This document shows, one piece after another, positions 10,374 through 40,798 of a DNA stretch of 64,000 nucleotides. The notes below the pieces were generated by a model. It was given only the letters and a program-made list of their open reading frames with translations, was not told the origin of the DNA and searched no databases. This DNA is from Muraenolepis orangiensis (Eukaryota > Chordata > Actinopteri > Gadiformes > Muraenolepididae): assembly GCA_027704905.1 (NCBI GenBank), contig CM051006.1, positions 4,081,271 through 4,145,270 on the forward strand, in the 5' to 3' direction. The position numbers and the translations under genes were made by a program. How positions within the stretch are numbered: the first letter of the stretch is position 1; each line of letters opens with the position of its first letter.

Positions 10374-12417
10374 CAGGGGTGGGCAAACTTTTGGGCTCAG
10401 GGGACATTATGAGTTTTCAAATTTGACAGATGTTTGTGTTTGTGTGAACAAATAAAAATAAAGTAAAGTAAAAGTAAAAGCCATTACCTGAAAAGTAAAG
10501 AAAAACATTTAATTTCAGTGGGAAGTGTTGTTGGTCACCCTTTTTTGCCAGTGCATCAAAGTTTGGTGTCAGTTTGGTTGTGGCAATTCTCAGGACAGAT
10601 CTGAGGTGTTCATCAGTTAACTGGGATCTGTGGTGTGATTTGTTGATGTTCATCACGCTCAACGTCTACTCACACACGTAGGTAGAGCCAAACAACACCA
10701 GCCTCCTCTGTGCCATCCTCCTAATGTTTGGAAACTTGGCTTCGCTTAGTGAAGCATAACACTCATCCAGTTTAAGGGAGTTGAACTTCTCCTTTAAGAC
10801 GGAGTCACATTGAAGATCAATCAGTTCCAATTGCAACTCCTGCGGCACTGTTTCATAGTCTTGTGACATGACACCAGCTGAAGTGACTTTTACATTTTTT
10901 CAAAATCAGAGAACCGGCGGCAGAATTGCGGTGCAGGTCGATTTTCTGTATATCATCATATTTTGAGGGGCCTCTTTCAGTGTCGCTAGTTTGGGGAAAT
11001 GAGCGAATGATTTGTTTGACATTTGTCTTGAGAATAAAGTAAACTTGGCTTTGAAGGCTCTCACATTTGTGTACATTTCGTGCACAAATTGATCTTTCCC
11101 TTGTAGCGTCATGTTCAGCTCATTCATGTGTGTCAATATGTCCACAGCAAAAGCAAAATTACAAAGCCAATCTGCATCGCTCAGCTCTGGAAAATCGTCA
11201 GCTTTCCTGATTAACTCCAAAAATGAGCTAATCTCCCATTTGAGCTCCCATGCTCGTCGACATACTTTCCCCAAACTTAACCAGCGGACATGAGAGTGAT
11301 AAAGTAAGACCTGGTGATCAGCATCAGTTTCCACGGGACAATGAGGTTACCTCCACCCTGACCTTCACAGCCTCCCAGAACTTAATCTATTGACGATGCT
11401 GAAGTCCCCTCGCTCATATAAAGTTAACGAGTTTTACGACTGGCTTCACTACATGATCAAGCAGCAATACAGACTTACACAGGGCTTCCTGATGGATTAT
11501 GCAGTGTAGAAAAATTACATCCAGCTCAGGGTTTTCCTCTTTCACCTTATCCTGGATTATTTTCAGCAGCCCAACATTTTTTCCTGTTAAGTTTGGCGAC
11601 CCATCTGTGGTGACATTGGCAAGTTTACACCAAGGTAGCTTCAGCCTCTCGATGACACTAGAAACACAAGTCATACAAGTCCTCGTGTTGTCCCCTTTAG
11701 AGATTCCATGGTCAAATTTTATTTGGATTTTTATAAAGTTATCTCAAAATTGTCATTAATCCCTCTGATAAAATTAAGAGCTGAGCAGTGTCTTTTACGT
11801 CGTTACTTTCATCCAGTGCTAACGAATATAGCTTAAATGACTCAGCTGTTTTGTTTAACTCGCTGGCTACGTCAATTAGTTATACACGGCAAGTCACTGT
11901 CCTGCGTGATAAACTAATTTTTTCAAATTAGTTTTTGCTCTCTGGACACAAGAGACCTGCTGTCTCTACCATGCATTCTTTCAAAAACTCCCCTTCGGGG
12001 AAAGGTTTGCTGGCCTTTGCTAATTTGAATGCTAGCAAATAACTTGCCTTGGTGCTTGACTCTGAATAGCAGTTTGTCAACGAAAAATATTTTGCTGAGT
12101 CGTTAAATTGGCTGCCAACCTTGAGCAGTAGCCGCCCATTCTTGCATTGACTGTTTGCTAGCATAGTTAGCATGCTTGGTGGAAAAGTGGCGGCTGATAT
12201 TGTTTTCTTTGAAAACCGCAATGGTTTCTTGGCAAATAAGACATACAGCCTTTGATCGCACTTATAAAAAATATATTTAGTTGTCCACTCATTAAACACT
12301 CGGCACTCACTGTCGACTTTTCTTTTCTTTGGTCCACTCATTGTTACAGAAGGGCTCAATGCAGGGTCAAAGGTGAATTAGAGAGAATAGACCAGACTCC
12401 AGCAAAGGTATATTGTG
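10374..12417 (-). mobile_element. hAT (Charlie/GTF2IRD2-like) relic, left copy
   Basis: Left end CAGGGGTGGGCAAACTTTT is a typical hAT terminus. - strand fragments in order: 11928-12359 (MSGPKKRKVDSECRVFNEWT N-terminal zinc-finger region, then KASYLLAFKLAKASKPF and LKECMVETAGLL), 11414-11674 (LANVTTDGSPNLTGKNVG, FLHCIIHQEALC), 10906-11334 (HVRWLSLGKVCRRAWELK), 10666-10869 and 10417-10662 (C-terminal dimerisation region, MNINKSHHRSQLTDEHLRSV). Frameshifts and gaps separate them. The family resembles the domesticated GTF2IRD2/SPIN-DOC group. The right terminus is deleted here but kept in the right arm. Confidence 0.82.
11333..11377 (+). other. 45-bp copy of Siglec exon 3 inserted in the hAT relic
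   Basis: 11333-11377 is identical, base for base, to 14671-14715 in the second Ig exon of the Siglec gene. The duplicate hAT relic (60671-60690) has the uninterrupted sequence instead. A further 25-bp extra segment lies at about 11392-11416. Confidence 0.9.
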
Positions 12418-12724
12418 TCCGTGACAGAAAGTGTGTGAAACCGCCATCGCCCCCTTGTCCTATCGCCTCGGCCGATGAGTGTGAAGAGTTTTGAAAGAAA
12501 ATTTGATGAAACATGAGATACCACAGAGTCTCGTAACTTTCCTTCTGCTTTTCTGCATGCCATGGTCCGACCTCTTAAAGAAGCATCCACCCTTCTGATA
12601 CATTTGAAAGGTTTTGGTGAAAAATGTATTTTTTTTTCTTTGTTGCACTATTAGGAGAACCTGCTTGCCTTAAGGTAATAAACAACCAGCTTCTTACGTG
12701 TGGCAGGGAGAGATCTCCATCTTA

Positions 12725-12801
12725 AAGATTAGACCTGCGTTCAGCCTTCGAATCATGGCAGAAATATTCTTGATTCAAAGGCTGAACGCAGGTCTAATCT
12801 T
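12725..12801. repeat. Inverted repeat upstream of Siglec (left copy, damaged)
   Basis: Arms around AGATTAGACCTGCGTTCAGC and its complement flank GAATCATGGCAGAAATATTC. The right arm lacks about 9 bp that are present in the perfect version at 62845-62929. Confidence 0.85.
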
Positions 12802-12809
12802 CCAAATGT

Positions 12810-13000
12810 ACTTTTAACAGTATTAACAGAGAACAGTATCAACAGAGATCATTACTACATGCGTGAAGCCGTGAACCATATTAACAGTATTCACAGAGAA
12901 CAGTATTAACATTATAAAACGAGAATGGTATTTACAGGGTTAACATTACATCGACCAGTATTAACAGAGAACAGTATTAACAGTATTTAGTAGTTAACTA
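12810..13000. repeat. Minisatellite of CAGTATTAACAGAGAA-type units
   Basis: Degenerate 15-17 bp units (CAGTATTAACAGAGAA and variants) repeated across about 190 bp, about 650 bp upstream of Siglec exon 1. Repeated at 62940-63120. Confidence 0.75.
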
Positions 13001-13652
13001 TAAGGATATTGTTTTGTTAAACCTTTTATCTTTATCTTCTTCCTGAATGTAAGCTCATCTCTAATCCTTCATGTCGTTTTGAATCTCTTCCTCATGTTCT
13101 TTTCTCACCCAGTGTTGAACAGAAGTTAAGTAGTTGAGGAAAAGTACTTTTCACAAACGTCCACGTAATTCTCCACTCTATCAAGTAAGTCCACTCTTTT
13201 GTTTCTCTGTCTGTTTGTTAGAACAAAGGAACATATATACTGTTTACATGTGCCGTATGTATATATATACTGTATATATATATATATACTGTATATATAA
13301 TTAGTCTTTTGGAGGACATACATGTTGTTTATCTTCTGAATATTGGTATTATTTAATGGAAAATTATAGTTTAGTAGTCATGGAAAAAGTAGTGCTAGTC
13401 TTACTGGTATTTGGAATAGATTACAGAATGACACATTTATTTTTCAAATAACTGTACAAATAACTAAACACATTCGTGTTTTTTAAATACTAATACCAAT
13501 TACTTTTAGGGCCTTACTTTAGTGTTGCACAGAGCACCTTTAGTGTAGTACTATATTTAGTGTATTACTGGAGTTAATGCTGTCCGCTGTAGTTTAAATG
13601 ATGAGATGAGAATGATGGTTTGTATTTCTCCTGATGAGGAACTGGGGAGAAC

Positions 13653-32461
<18,809 letters not shown>

Positions 32462-32690
32462 GTAAACGGCTATAGGAATAAGTAAAGGGTTAGAGGGATT
32501 AGTAAAGGGTTAGAGGGATTAGTAAAGGGCTAGAGGGATGAGTAAAGGGCGATAGTGATAAGTAAAGGGCTAGAGGGATTAGTAAAGGGCTAAAGGGATT
32601 AGTAAATGATTAGAGCGATTAGTAAAGGGTTAGAGGGATAAGTACAGGGCTAGAGGGATTAGTAAAGGGCTATAGGGACAGGTTGAAAAC
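32462..32690. repeat. 20-bp minisatellite after the Siglec stop
   Basis: AGTAAAGGGCTAGAGGGATT-type units repeat about eleven times in the 3' UTR or flank. Confidence 0.9.
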
Positions 32691-32819
32691 ATATATTTTT
32701 TTTTAATGTGATTATTATTATTATTCTGATTATTATTATTATTATTATTGTATAGATGGTGGTGGCTGGTTTAAGCAGCCTCACCTGGCCTGAGTTAGAC
32801 TCATTGTCTTGTGAGGCTT

Positions 32820-33200
32820 CACACCTGTGGGTCATTGTTAATCAAGGCCCACAGGTTAAAACAGCCACCACCGCACACACTAGAGGAGAGCTCTAGCATG
32901 CACCATCTGCTCTGATCACAATGATTTAAAGTCTTGTAATAAAGCAGATTCCTCATCACCCTGTGGCCTTGTCTTTGGGAGGAGCCCTTAAGCAGCCATT
33001 GGCGTGGTCTGCTCCACTGGCACCTGAACAGGGACCTGGCCGACCAGGACCAGGACACAGGGTGATGAGGAATCTGGTTTATTGCATGGTTGAATCATTG
33101 TGAAAAGAGCAGATGGTACATGCTAGAGTTCTTCCTCAAGTGTGTGTGTGGTGGCTGTTTGGACCTGTGGGCCTTGATTAACAATGAACCACAGATGTGG
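32820..33200. repeat. Long inverted repeat, about 150-bp arms
   Basis: Left arm about 32822-32975 (CACCTGTGGGTCATTGTTAA ... GATTCCTCATCACCCTGTGG) is mirrored in 33048-33198 (CACAGGGTGATGAGGAATCT ... TTAACAATGAACCACAG) with small indels. A spacer of about 75 bp includes GGGAGGAGCCCTTAAGC. Foldback element or back-to-back repeat copies. Confidence 0.85.
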
Positions 33201-34303
33201 AAAAAATAAATGTTTTGCAGTTAATGTTCTGCCATAGATGTGTATGGTATCTTGTTTATTTTACAGTATTATGATTTGTACTGAATATTACAAAATATAA
33301 CAATCTTCTTGTGTCTGTTTGTACATTATACCAAAGACAACATTTTCGATATGGATTGCAATTACAAACTCTTTAAAGCAGTTCAATTATGGGGACGCTA
33401 TGCTATTATGTGAAGTCAAAGTGTAGAAGAGTAAAGTCTTACTAAAAGGGGTCACATCTTGGCTTAAACAAGAGCATAATGACCTAAAACCCAAATGCAA
33501 TAATGAATCCTTTATTCAGGCATCAGGGCTCTGTAAGGCGGCAGCGTGCTGGAAATATGAAGTCCAAAGAAAATGGGCACAAAATAAGACAAAATAATGT
33601 GAGTGAAGGACATCAAAACAAGTCCCATTGAGCATAACATTTATAATATTATCTCTTCAGCTAATTGAAAGCACTTAGAAATATTTGCTACAGATCAAAA
33701 CAAGTCCAATTTAGACAGAAATGAGCGCTTATTGTCGGTGAATGAGAAACCAAAATATAAATGAATCCTTAATTAATTAGGTATTAATTAGGACTTGCAG
33801 TATGTTGTGTAGTGGATAGTGTGTTCCACTCCCATTAGACTCACAAGTTCAATTCCCAATGTCTTCGTAGAAGTCAGTTACTCTTCTCCATAAAAGTAAT
33901 TAGTTACTTTAATAGAAGTACTTTCTGATCTAAATCTATTTAGTAAAATTCAATACTGACCGAGAGCTGACTTGGTTGTCTAGTAGTGGCTAGTGTGCTT
34001 GGATCTCAGCATAAAGGTGCAGAGTTCAATCCCTTATGTCTTCTCTAGTCATACTAGTCAAGGATACTTATTTAACCAACAGATCATTATCTTAAACCAC
34101 AATCTAAAACCTGATTGTTGGGTTAGGGTTAGTTTATTCATTTTCGGTTTCACCTCATTCATCCTTCAACAAATAGTTACTGTTACTACTGTCATTCAGA
34201 AAAACAATCCGTTTTTGAATTGGTTGATATCAATTAAATATAAATAGTCTCATTTTTTATTAACAAACAAACATTAAGATAAGATAATATAATATTTTTT
34301 TGT
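33201..34303. other. Intergenic; two tRNA-like SINE heads
   Basis: No gene. About 33795-33865 and 33965-34040 each look like decayed tRNA-derived promoters: a box-A-like GTAGTGGATAGTGTG or TAGTGGCTAGTGTG followed by box-B-like AGTTCAATTCCC or AGTTCAATCCC, each then followed by ATGTCTTC. The rest is AT-rich. Confidence 0.45.
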
Positions 34304-34746
34304 TTACAAATACATGACACTATAAACTATGATGTGTGCATAGTGTGCACACCACACACACATACACTCACTCCCATACAAGTACAAAAGTATAGATTTT
34401 TGTTTCTTTAAACAGTTGTTTAGAGGCGGGACATACGTTTGGACGGCCAATGACATTTCAGATGAATCCTAAAAGAGAGAAATGTTAGTGACATCACACG
34501 GTACGTGGACAGGAAGCTGAGTGAGGATGATGATGATGTTGTGATCATGTGACTGTTCACCTGGAGTTTGTTGTAGTCTGGCATCTCAGAATCAGGCTGG
34601 CTGGCTACCGCCTGCAAGAACAGAGAACAGGTTACTTCATACCCTAAGCTCAACCCTAACCCCAAAACACATTACATCCAAAACCAAAGTCTAAAACCTC
34701 AAAAGTTACCCTATCCCTACGAATCCAAACATTTTAACAACTTGCC

Positions 34747-34834
<88 letters not shown>

Positions 34835-34894
34835 TGTGTGTGTTTCTGACCTTCTCAACAGCCTGAGACACAGGATATTTGGGTTGTCCTGAGA

Positions 34895-34961
<67 letters not shown>

Positions 34962-35470
34962 TAACAGTGAGATGAACAGCAAGTGCCTCCATGTTGGAAG
35001 GTGTTGAGATATGAGGAGAAAGAGGTGAAGGAGGAGGAGAAAGTCGAGGAGTAGGTGGAGGGGGAGGGGGAGGGGGAGGGGGAGGGGGAGGGGGGAGAGC
35101 GCTGGAGGAGGAGCAGCAGGAGGAGTCTTACCTGTGTTCTTGCAGTAGGAGACGCTGAGGTAGAGCAGAGCTGTGAAGGTGAAGAGAGCCAGGAGGCTGC
35201 AGGGGATCCCCTCCGCTATCCCAGCGATCGCTGCACCGCTCAGACCAGTGCCTGGGGTTACTAGGGTAGGGTTTACTAGGGTTAGTATTTGTAATGATTA
35301 CTAGGGCAGTAGGGAAAGTAGGGTTAGTAGAGCTATGGTTGGTAATGGGGGGTTAGGGTGCTGTACCTGGTCCAATCCGTTGCTGCTTGGACGGTTCTCC
35401 CACCGTTCCCCCAGCACTGGGAAAGACCCTGAAGTGGTAGGTAGACTTTGGGTCCAGGTTCAGATATGCT
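34304..35470 (-). CDS. 3' exons of an IgSF/FN3 single-pass membrane protein
   Basis: Read on the - strand: exon 35470-35367 (truncated start; NLDPKSTYHFRVFP and TVGEPSKQQRIGPG, the end of a fibronectin III domain); exon 35251-35132 (GLSGAAIAGIAEGIP then a TM helix SLLALFTFTALLYLSVSYC); exon 34888-34851 (GQPKYPVSQAVEK); exon 34611-34561 (AVASQPDSEMPDYNKLQ); last exon from 34468 (DSSEMSLAVQTYVPPLNN) with first stop at 34304-34306. Donors, acceptors and phases agree. The tyrosines (DYNKL, QTYV) suggest a signalling tail. Upstream exons are not found: the FN3 exon abuts repeat sequence at about 35463. The gene is unassigned; a VSIG10L-like or other IgSF receptor near Siglecs is only a positional guess. 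Confidence 0.7.
34748..35095. repeat. (CA)n, (GA)n and GGGGGA repeats in IgSF introns
   Basis: About 90 bp of GT/CA at 34748-34835, GA at 34891-34957, and GGAGGGGGAGGG-type 6-bp units at 35055-35095. They sit in the short introns of the - strand gene. Confidence 0.95.
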
Positions 35471-35519
35471 AGGCACACAATACTAGGCACACTATACTTT
35501 ACTACACTGTAAACCCGAA

Positions 35520-35970
35520 TAAGTTAGCAGAACTCAAAAATTTTGAGGCAATCACTTGCCTCAAAAGTTTTGAGTTTATCAACTCAAAAATCTCAAGTTC
35601 TCAGTACTCAAAAGTTTTGAGTTCTGAGAACTCAAAAGTTTTGAGTTCACAGAACTCAAAAGTTTTGAGTTCTCAGAACTCAAAACTTTTGATTAGGTGC
35701 TACTTAACTAATTTAAGTTAGTATGACTTAAAGTTGTCAGTTTTCAGAACTCAAAAGTTTTGATTAGGTGCTACTTGACTAATTTAAGTTACTATGACTT
35801 AAAGTTGTCAGTTTTCAGAACTCAAAAGTTTTGATTAGGTGCTACTTAACTAATTTAAGTTACTATGACTTAAAGTTGTCAGTTTTCAGAACTCAAAAGT
35901 TTTGATTAGGTGCTACTTGATTATTTTCAGTTACTACGACTTAAAGTTTTCAGTTTTCTATCCGTGGGAA
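35520..35970. repeat. Subterminal palindromes and a 66-bp tandem repeat
   Basis: AACTCAAAAGTTTTGAGTTC motifs at 35578-35690, then about four 66-bp units with GATTAGGTGCTACTT, AATTTAAGTTA and GACTTAAAGTTGTCAG. Confidence 0.9.
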
Positions 35971-36257
35971 TAAGTTAACAGAACTTAAAAAAATAAGTAC
36001 ACAACCACATTATTTGAACTTAATAAAAAATTGTTTTATGTACACAAGTCAAACATAAATACAATATAATCACTATAATTAAACAACTTTACAACAGTTA
36101 AATATGGCAAATAAAATAAAAACAAATAGAAAAATTGAAATAGAAAAAATGAACAGTGCACATTGTGTAGTAGGCCTATTGATAAATGTGTAGAAAGAAG
36201 GATACCTCAGTGAGGTATTATTGAAGGCCTTCTGAATCAAAGTTATTTGCTTACTTC

Positions 36258-38159
36258 TTAAGGCATTATTGTGACAAAGGGAAAGAACTTTGATTCACAA
36301 TAATAATACCTCACCCCACCTCCTTTCGACACATTTATCATCAAGTCATTCTTGAGTGTCTGCAACCTGGGCGACAGTTTACCAGCTTCTAGACCAAGTA
36401 CAATCTTCTGAACGAATTCAAAAGTGTTGGTCAGCGCTTTAGGATAGCTGAGGTGTAGTGCATAAATCAGTCCAAACATGACCAGGAAGGCATCACCAAA
36501 TCTGGGGAGGCTGATCACGATGTCACTCTCGAGGACGACAGAGATTTTCCCAGGCTGGTAGTGAACTGGACTTGTGTCATGGTCACTGATGACAGTAAGG
36601 AGGGCCACTGCAACATCGTCAAGCTCTGGCTCATCAGGCTCCTGAATGAATGAAAGAGACATACTAATCACAAACTAATCCATGGTTTCTACTAATATAA
36701 GAGTTAAATAGAATTATTTTTTCCACAAAATAGTACTTAATTTATTTTATAACGTTTTTTTTGGTTATTGTTGTTGACAAATCATCTCTCCTTATCATTT
36801 AAGTACTGCTGGTGCAGCACAAAGCTAAGTATATGGAGTTATGTTTGTAAGTTGTAAGTAAAAACAGAAGATGCGTGTTCTGGACACAGGAATCAGCCAA
36901 GTTACCAGAGAATCTAAGTGGCGGGAGATAGACTGATACTAAGCTCAAGAACACATACAGGAAACTGTTTTACTAAACTTCTTATCGCTTTGAACAAAAC
37001 ACCAAGCCAGTTAATTTGTAGTAGGGTGAAATAAAACAGACCATACCTCTCCAAATCACACAAACTGTATGGATAGACTAAACAAGGGTAAGTCCTAAAA
37101 CATGTTAGTATTTTGATTAACTGTTCACTTAATATACAGTGGTACTGTTCATTATTTAAGGAGACTCACTGTGCAGGTTCTGAAAAATCCAGAGACTTCC
37201 TCGTTCAGATACACAGGAAGTGCATGGAGAACAGTGGTGCGCCTGGTGTGGATGTCATGGATTTCCTATTAAGATAAAAACAGTGTATATACTGAAAAGT
37301 TTACTGAACAATGTTGATTTTAAACAGTCCAATCAGAACATATGTCCACAAATAACCTCTACACATCTTTAATGCAATCAGACAAATAGCAAACACAAAG
37401 TGGACTAATTGTAAAATGTAAAAGCTCATTTGAATCATTGAAGCTGTCCAATGTTAGAGGTTCAACCTACGACATGTATAATAATCTATTCACCTGTTCA
37501 TCGTGGATTCGTAAAATGTCTGCCAACGCAACTGCTGTGGTCCCAGTTTTGGTCGCCTTCTGTCGAAATAACGTCATCAGTCTACGAATATGGCGGTCAA
37601 GCTCTGCGTAGAAGGTGTTGGGCAGGTTCCGGTTTGTAACCATCTGGAACTCTGCATACACCTACATTTAAAAACAGCATAAGGACAATACATCAACATC
37701 AATTAGTCAGTTCAACTTGGAGGATCTCTTAAACTTCTATAACGCAGCAAATAGCCGCCAAATGAGTAAGAACCACAACTTTCACTTTAAACCACACAGA
37801 ATGTGCAATATGTTAACACAGGAAAAAAATATCCATATTACCACAGACTCTATTTTAAGAGCAGGCCAGGTCCATGAGCTCGTTCACTGGTGGGCAGGAG
37901 TTTACTATGGTCTGTCCGCGCAGGGCAAATGTGGTCTGCATCATCTTGGTAATGAGAGGCAGGTTCTTCTCAGTCTTCTTCAGTTCTTCAGCAATTGTCT
38001 GCCTCAACTGCTGAATGATGACTGAAATGTACACACGCAATCAGTATAGAGGCATGGAAGAGGGCTGTGCTGCAGTCTGTAGTGTTTAAATAACTGTATT
38101 CTGGAAGTGAAAGAAGGAGCGCACAACTTACACTGCCAGACCATATCGGAACAAGCCAC
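36258..38159 (-). pseudogene. SAMD3-like gene fragment captured by the transposon
   Basis: - strand exons: 38159-38132 (VACSDMVWQ), about 38021-37840 (IIQQLRQTIAEELKKTEKN, MMQTTFALRGQTIVN), 37661-37494 (VYAEFQMVTNRNLPNTFYAE, RLMTLFRQKATKTG), 37265-37170 (IHDIHTRRTTVLHALPVYLN) and 36641-36258 (VALLTVISDHDTSPVHYQ, LVMFGLIYALHLSYPKAL, FEFVQKIVLGLEAGKLSP). Splice signals and phases agree except in the second exon, where a frameshift before a WPAL-type stretch brings a stop at about 37855. From memory, this C-terminal module recurs in very many fish proteins annotated as SAMD3-like or uncharacterised. Introns show capture as DNA, not by retroposition. Function unknown. Confidence 0.72.
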
Positions 38160-38516
38160 CTGAAAGGAAAAAAAATGACAAAGTTTAGACCTCCATCAAC
38201 AACATTCAAACCAGAATTACTTACAACTCAATATAACAAAAAGTTCATTACTATTAGCTTACAAAAACATGACCATGGAATACAGAATACACAATACTGC
38301 TGTGCGGTCAGAAACCCAGGCTGTAAAAGCCAGCTGGCTAGCTAATGACCAGCTAGCCATAAGTTATCCCTTACACGTGTTCTAACCACCATGAATGGAA
38401 GGAAACCACGTGCTCGAAATTTTAACACCGTTTTGGGCTTCGGTTTGGTTTAGATAGTAAAAGTTAGTAACCAGAGTTAGCTCTTAAAAACAAGATTCAT
38501 TTTCCCATAACCTGAA

Positions 38517-38600
38517 TACATTTACATTACATTTAGGGCATTTGTCAGACGCTTTTATCCAAAGCGACTTACAAAGAGTACAATTGTTGAAGACAGCAAT
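38517..38600 (-). mobile_element. L2-type 3' tail (or SINE sharing it)
   Basis: TTACATTTAGGGCATTTGTC followed by AGACGCTTTTATCCAAAGCG is the reverse complement of the L2 tail at 3250 and 52960. Only the tail is present, inside the CACTG element. Confidence 0.8.
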
Positions 38601-38879
38601 ATATCTCCGTGGTGCATAAAGATAAGAAAAAGAGTAGGTTTCAAGCATTCCTGCTTCCTGCTGAATAGTGCAACGTTACATGAGCCTCACACATGTGCTC
38701 TGCACTACACCAACATGCGAGACTAGCGAGAACAATTGAGCGAAATTATATTTTTAAGTCAGGTAGATTAAATGAGCAGAAATAACTAACTATAATTGGT
38801 ATAATGTATGTGATGTATCTATTAATTAATACTTTAAGTAACTTACCATGCACTTTGGACAAGATCTTGGAGTTCTTCA

Positions 38880-39340
38880 ACGCGGTTGGGGGGAGGAGAG
38901 CAAATGATCGCGGTGCAGTGGTGGAGGGGGGTGGAGTGGGGTGGAGCGAATCAAATGGGGGTGGGGGGTGGGTTGAAACCGCCCGTCAAGGGGAGAGGGG
39001 GGAGGGGCGTGTTGCTGAAACAGTTCATGGAGGGGGGAGGGGGGTGTTGCTGAAACATCGTCTGACCCTCAAGGGTGGCGACTAGACCAATGTGTGCGTT
39101 CATGCAGCGTTTCCGCTGGTAAGGTTTCCACGGCTAAAACCTTGCCGCCACACCATACATTTGATAATAAAGAATAGGGCTGTCAAGGTTAATGCGTTAC
39201 TAACGCGTCGCCGTTAACGCCCCCCCGTTCGGACCTGAAGTCCCGCCGCCACCCTCCCCCCCACCCCCACCGCTGGCCATCGCGACCTGAATCCCCCCCC
39301 GTCTGACACCCATGAGATCAATTCCACAGGAATCACTGCT
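38880..39340. other. G/C-rich low-complexity stretch within the transposon
   Basis: G-rich tracts (GGTGGAGGGGGGTGGAGTGG and similar, 38920-39050), then a fragment with AGGGCTGTCAAGGTTAATGC near 39177 (end of another DNA element) and a C-rich patch. No gene. Confidence 0.6.
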
Positions 39341-39860
39341 TCCATGAGTATATACCACACACCCAACCCCAGATAAATGCCAGAAGAACCCATGCCTGTG
39401 GATTACAGACCAAAGATCGTACCTCTTGTGTTCTGACCGACACGAGTGCGAGTGCGCGCTATGTACAGAGTCATCATATACAGTCCTTTAAAGTCCTCCC
39501 CAATACCCACTATAATGTTACTGACATCAGACACATACAGTAATGTTGAAACAATAGAAATCAGTGGAATTTATCATTTTGAATATGTAATTACTTAATT
39601 ATTTAAATTTTTTATTTTATTTTTTTATTATTATATATTATTATATTATTATAATTATGATTTAATTCTCGTGCTTAAGTTATGCTTTTAAGTTATGCTT
39701 ACTTAATACACAAATAGTTCAAGTCAATCAAGTTAATCAATCAAAAAAAGGACGACAAGTCACACAAACTCAACATTTTTGAGTTCGTAGAACTTTTTTG
39801 AAACTTTGAGTACACACTACTTAATCTATTTGATTACTTTGAACATTCGGGTTTACAGTG

Positions 39861-40767
39861 TAGATGTAGGAGCCATTCTTGAGTTATTTAATCTTTGAGT
39901 TTGTATCATGCAATTATTTGAATTATGAAAATGCTTTATGGATTACGAAATATGAAAAACGTAAACTGATAACTTGATTGACAAGTCATGATATTATTTA
40001 CACTGATTATGGTTATTGTAACTATTCTTATGATTTTAAACTATGTGTACTTTCCCTTTAAGAGACCTACCTGAGCTATTCACCTGTATGGTTTACCTTG
40101 ATAAGGGGTGGTGGCTTGCGTGGGAGGGCTGGACCGGGAAAGCAAACCGTTTTTCTACCGCACCGCACGCAACGCACGCATGGACCGCATGTATTAGATA
40201 TACGAGTTTTGTTTGTTATGCAGCTTGGAAATAAATGATTGATTCATTGTGACAGCCAAACGGATGGATCAGAATCTTTATTATGTGCGCGTAGACTAAA
40301 GCTATCCCCGGAGTGGAAGTGGCAAATAAGAAATATGAAATTGTTTGTAAATTGCCACTATACTATATATATGCATGCTGCTACTTATTTTCTATACTGT
40401 GATAGTGTGTGATGTGATGGCCATGGAAACCGCTTGTGGTTGGCAGATGAATGGTGTGCAATGGAAACCGTGTCAGGTGTTCTCCAGTTTACCACGGAGG
40501 CGACATCCCCACGGCAACCATCTCCATGACAACCATCACCAGGACAGGCCTCTCTCAGCTCAAGGTGATTCTTGAATATATTCAAAGGCCTAACATTGTG
40601 GTGGAGCCTTAGCTGGATGGTGTTCTCGCCCTTGACTTCCAACATTCAACTCATTATAGCCAGGCACTCTTGAGCCTTCTAATATATGGTGTTTTTATAG
40701 AAACCACGACCCTGTATCGTAAGTTATCGTAAGTATGTAAGTGTAAGTAAGGTTATAATGAAAAATG

Positions 40768-40798
<31 letters not shown>

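Larger units (their letters stand above)
35505..39860. mobile_element. CACTG-ended DNA transposon carrying captured exons
   Basis: Perfect 16-bp terminal inverted repeats CACTGTAAACCCGAAT (35505-35520) and its complement (39845-39860), flanked by TA on both sides. Subterminal arrays of AACTCAAAAGTTTTGAG palindromes recall EnSpm/CACTA elements; the superfamily is not certain because the target duplication is only TA. No transposase was seen; the cargo is a multi-exon SAMD3-like gene fragment on the - strand. Confidence 0.8.

Noticed and set aside
33795..34040. Two candidate tRNA genes
   Set aside because: Only the promoter boxes are recognisable; no clean cloverleaf could be drawn, so SINE heads are more likely.
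40430..40580. Possible exon with VYHGGDIPTATISMTTITRT and a GTGATT donor
   Set aside because: No matching acceptor or family; the sequence is built of repeated CCATGGCAACC-like motifs.
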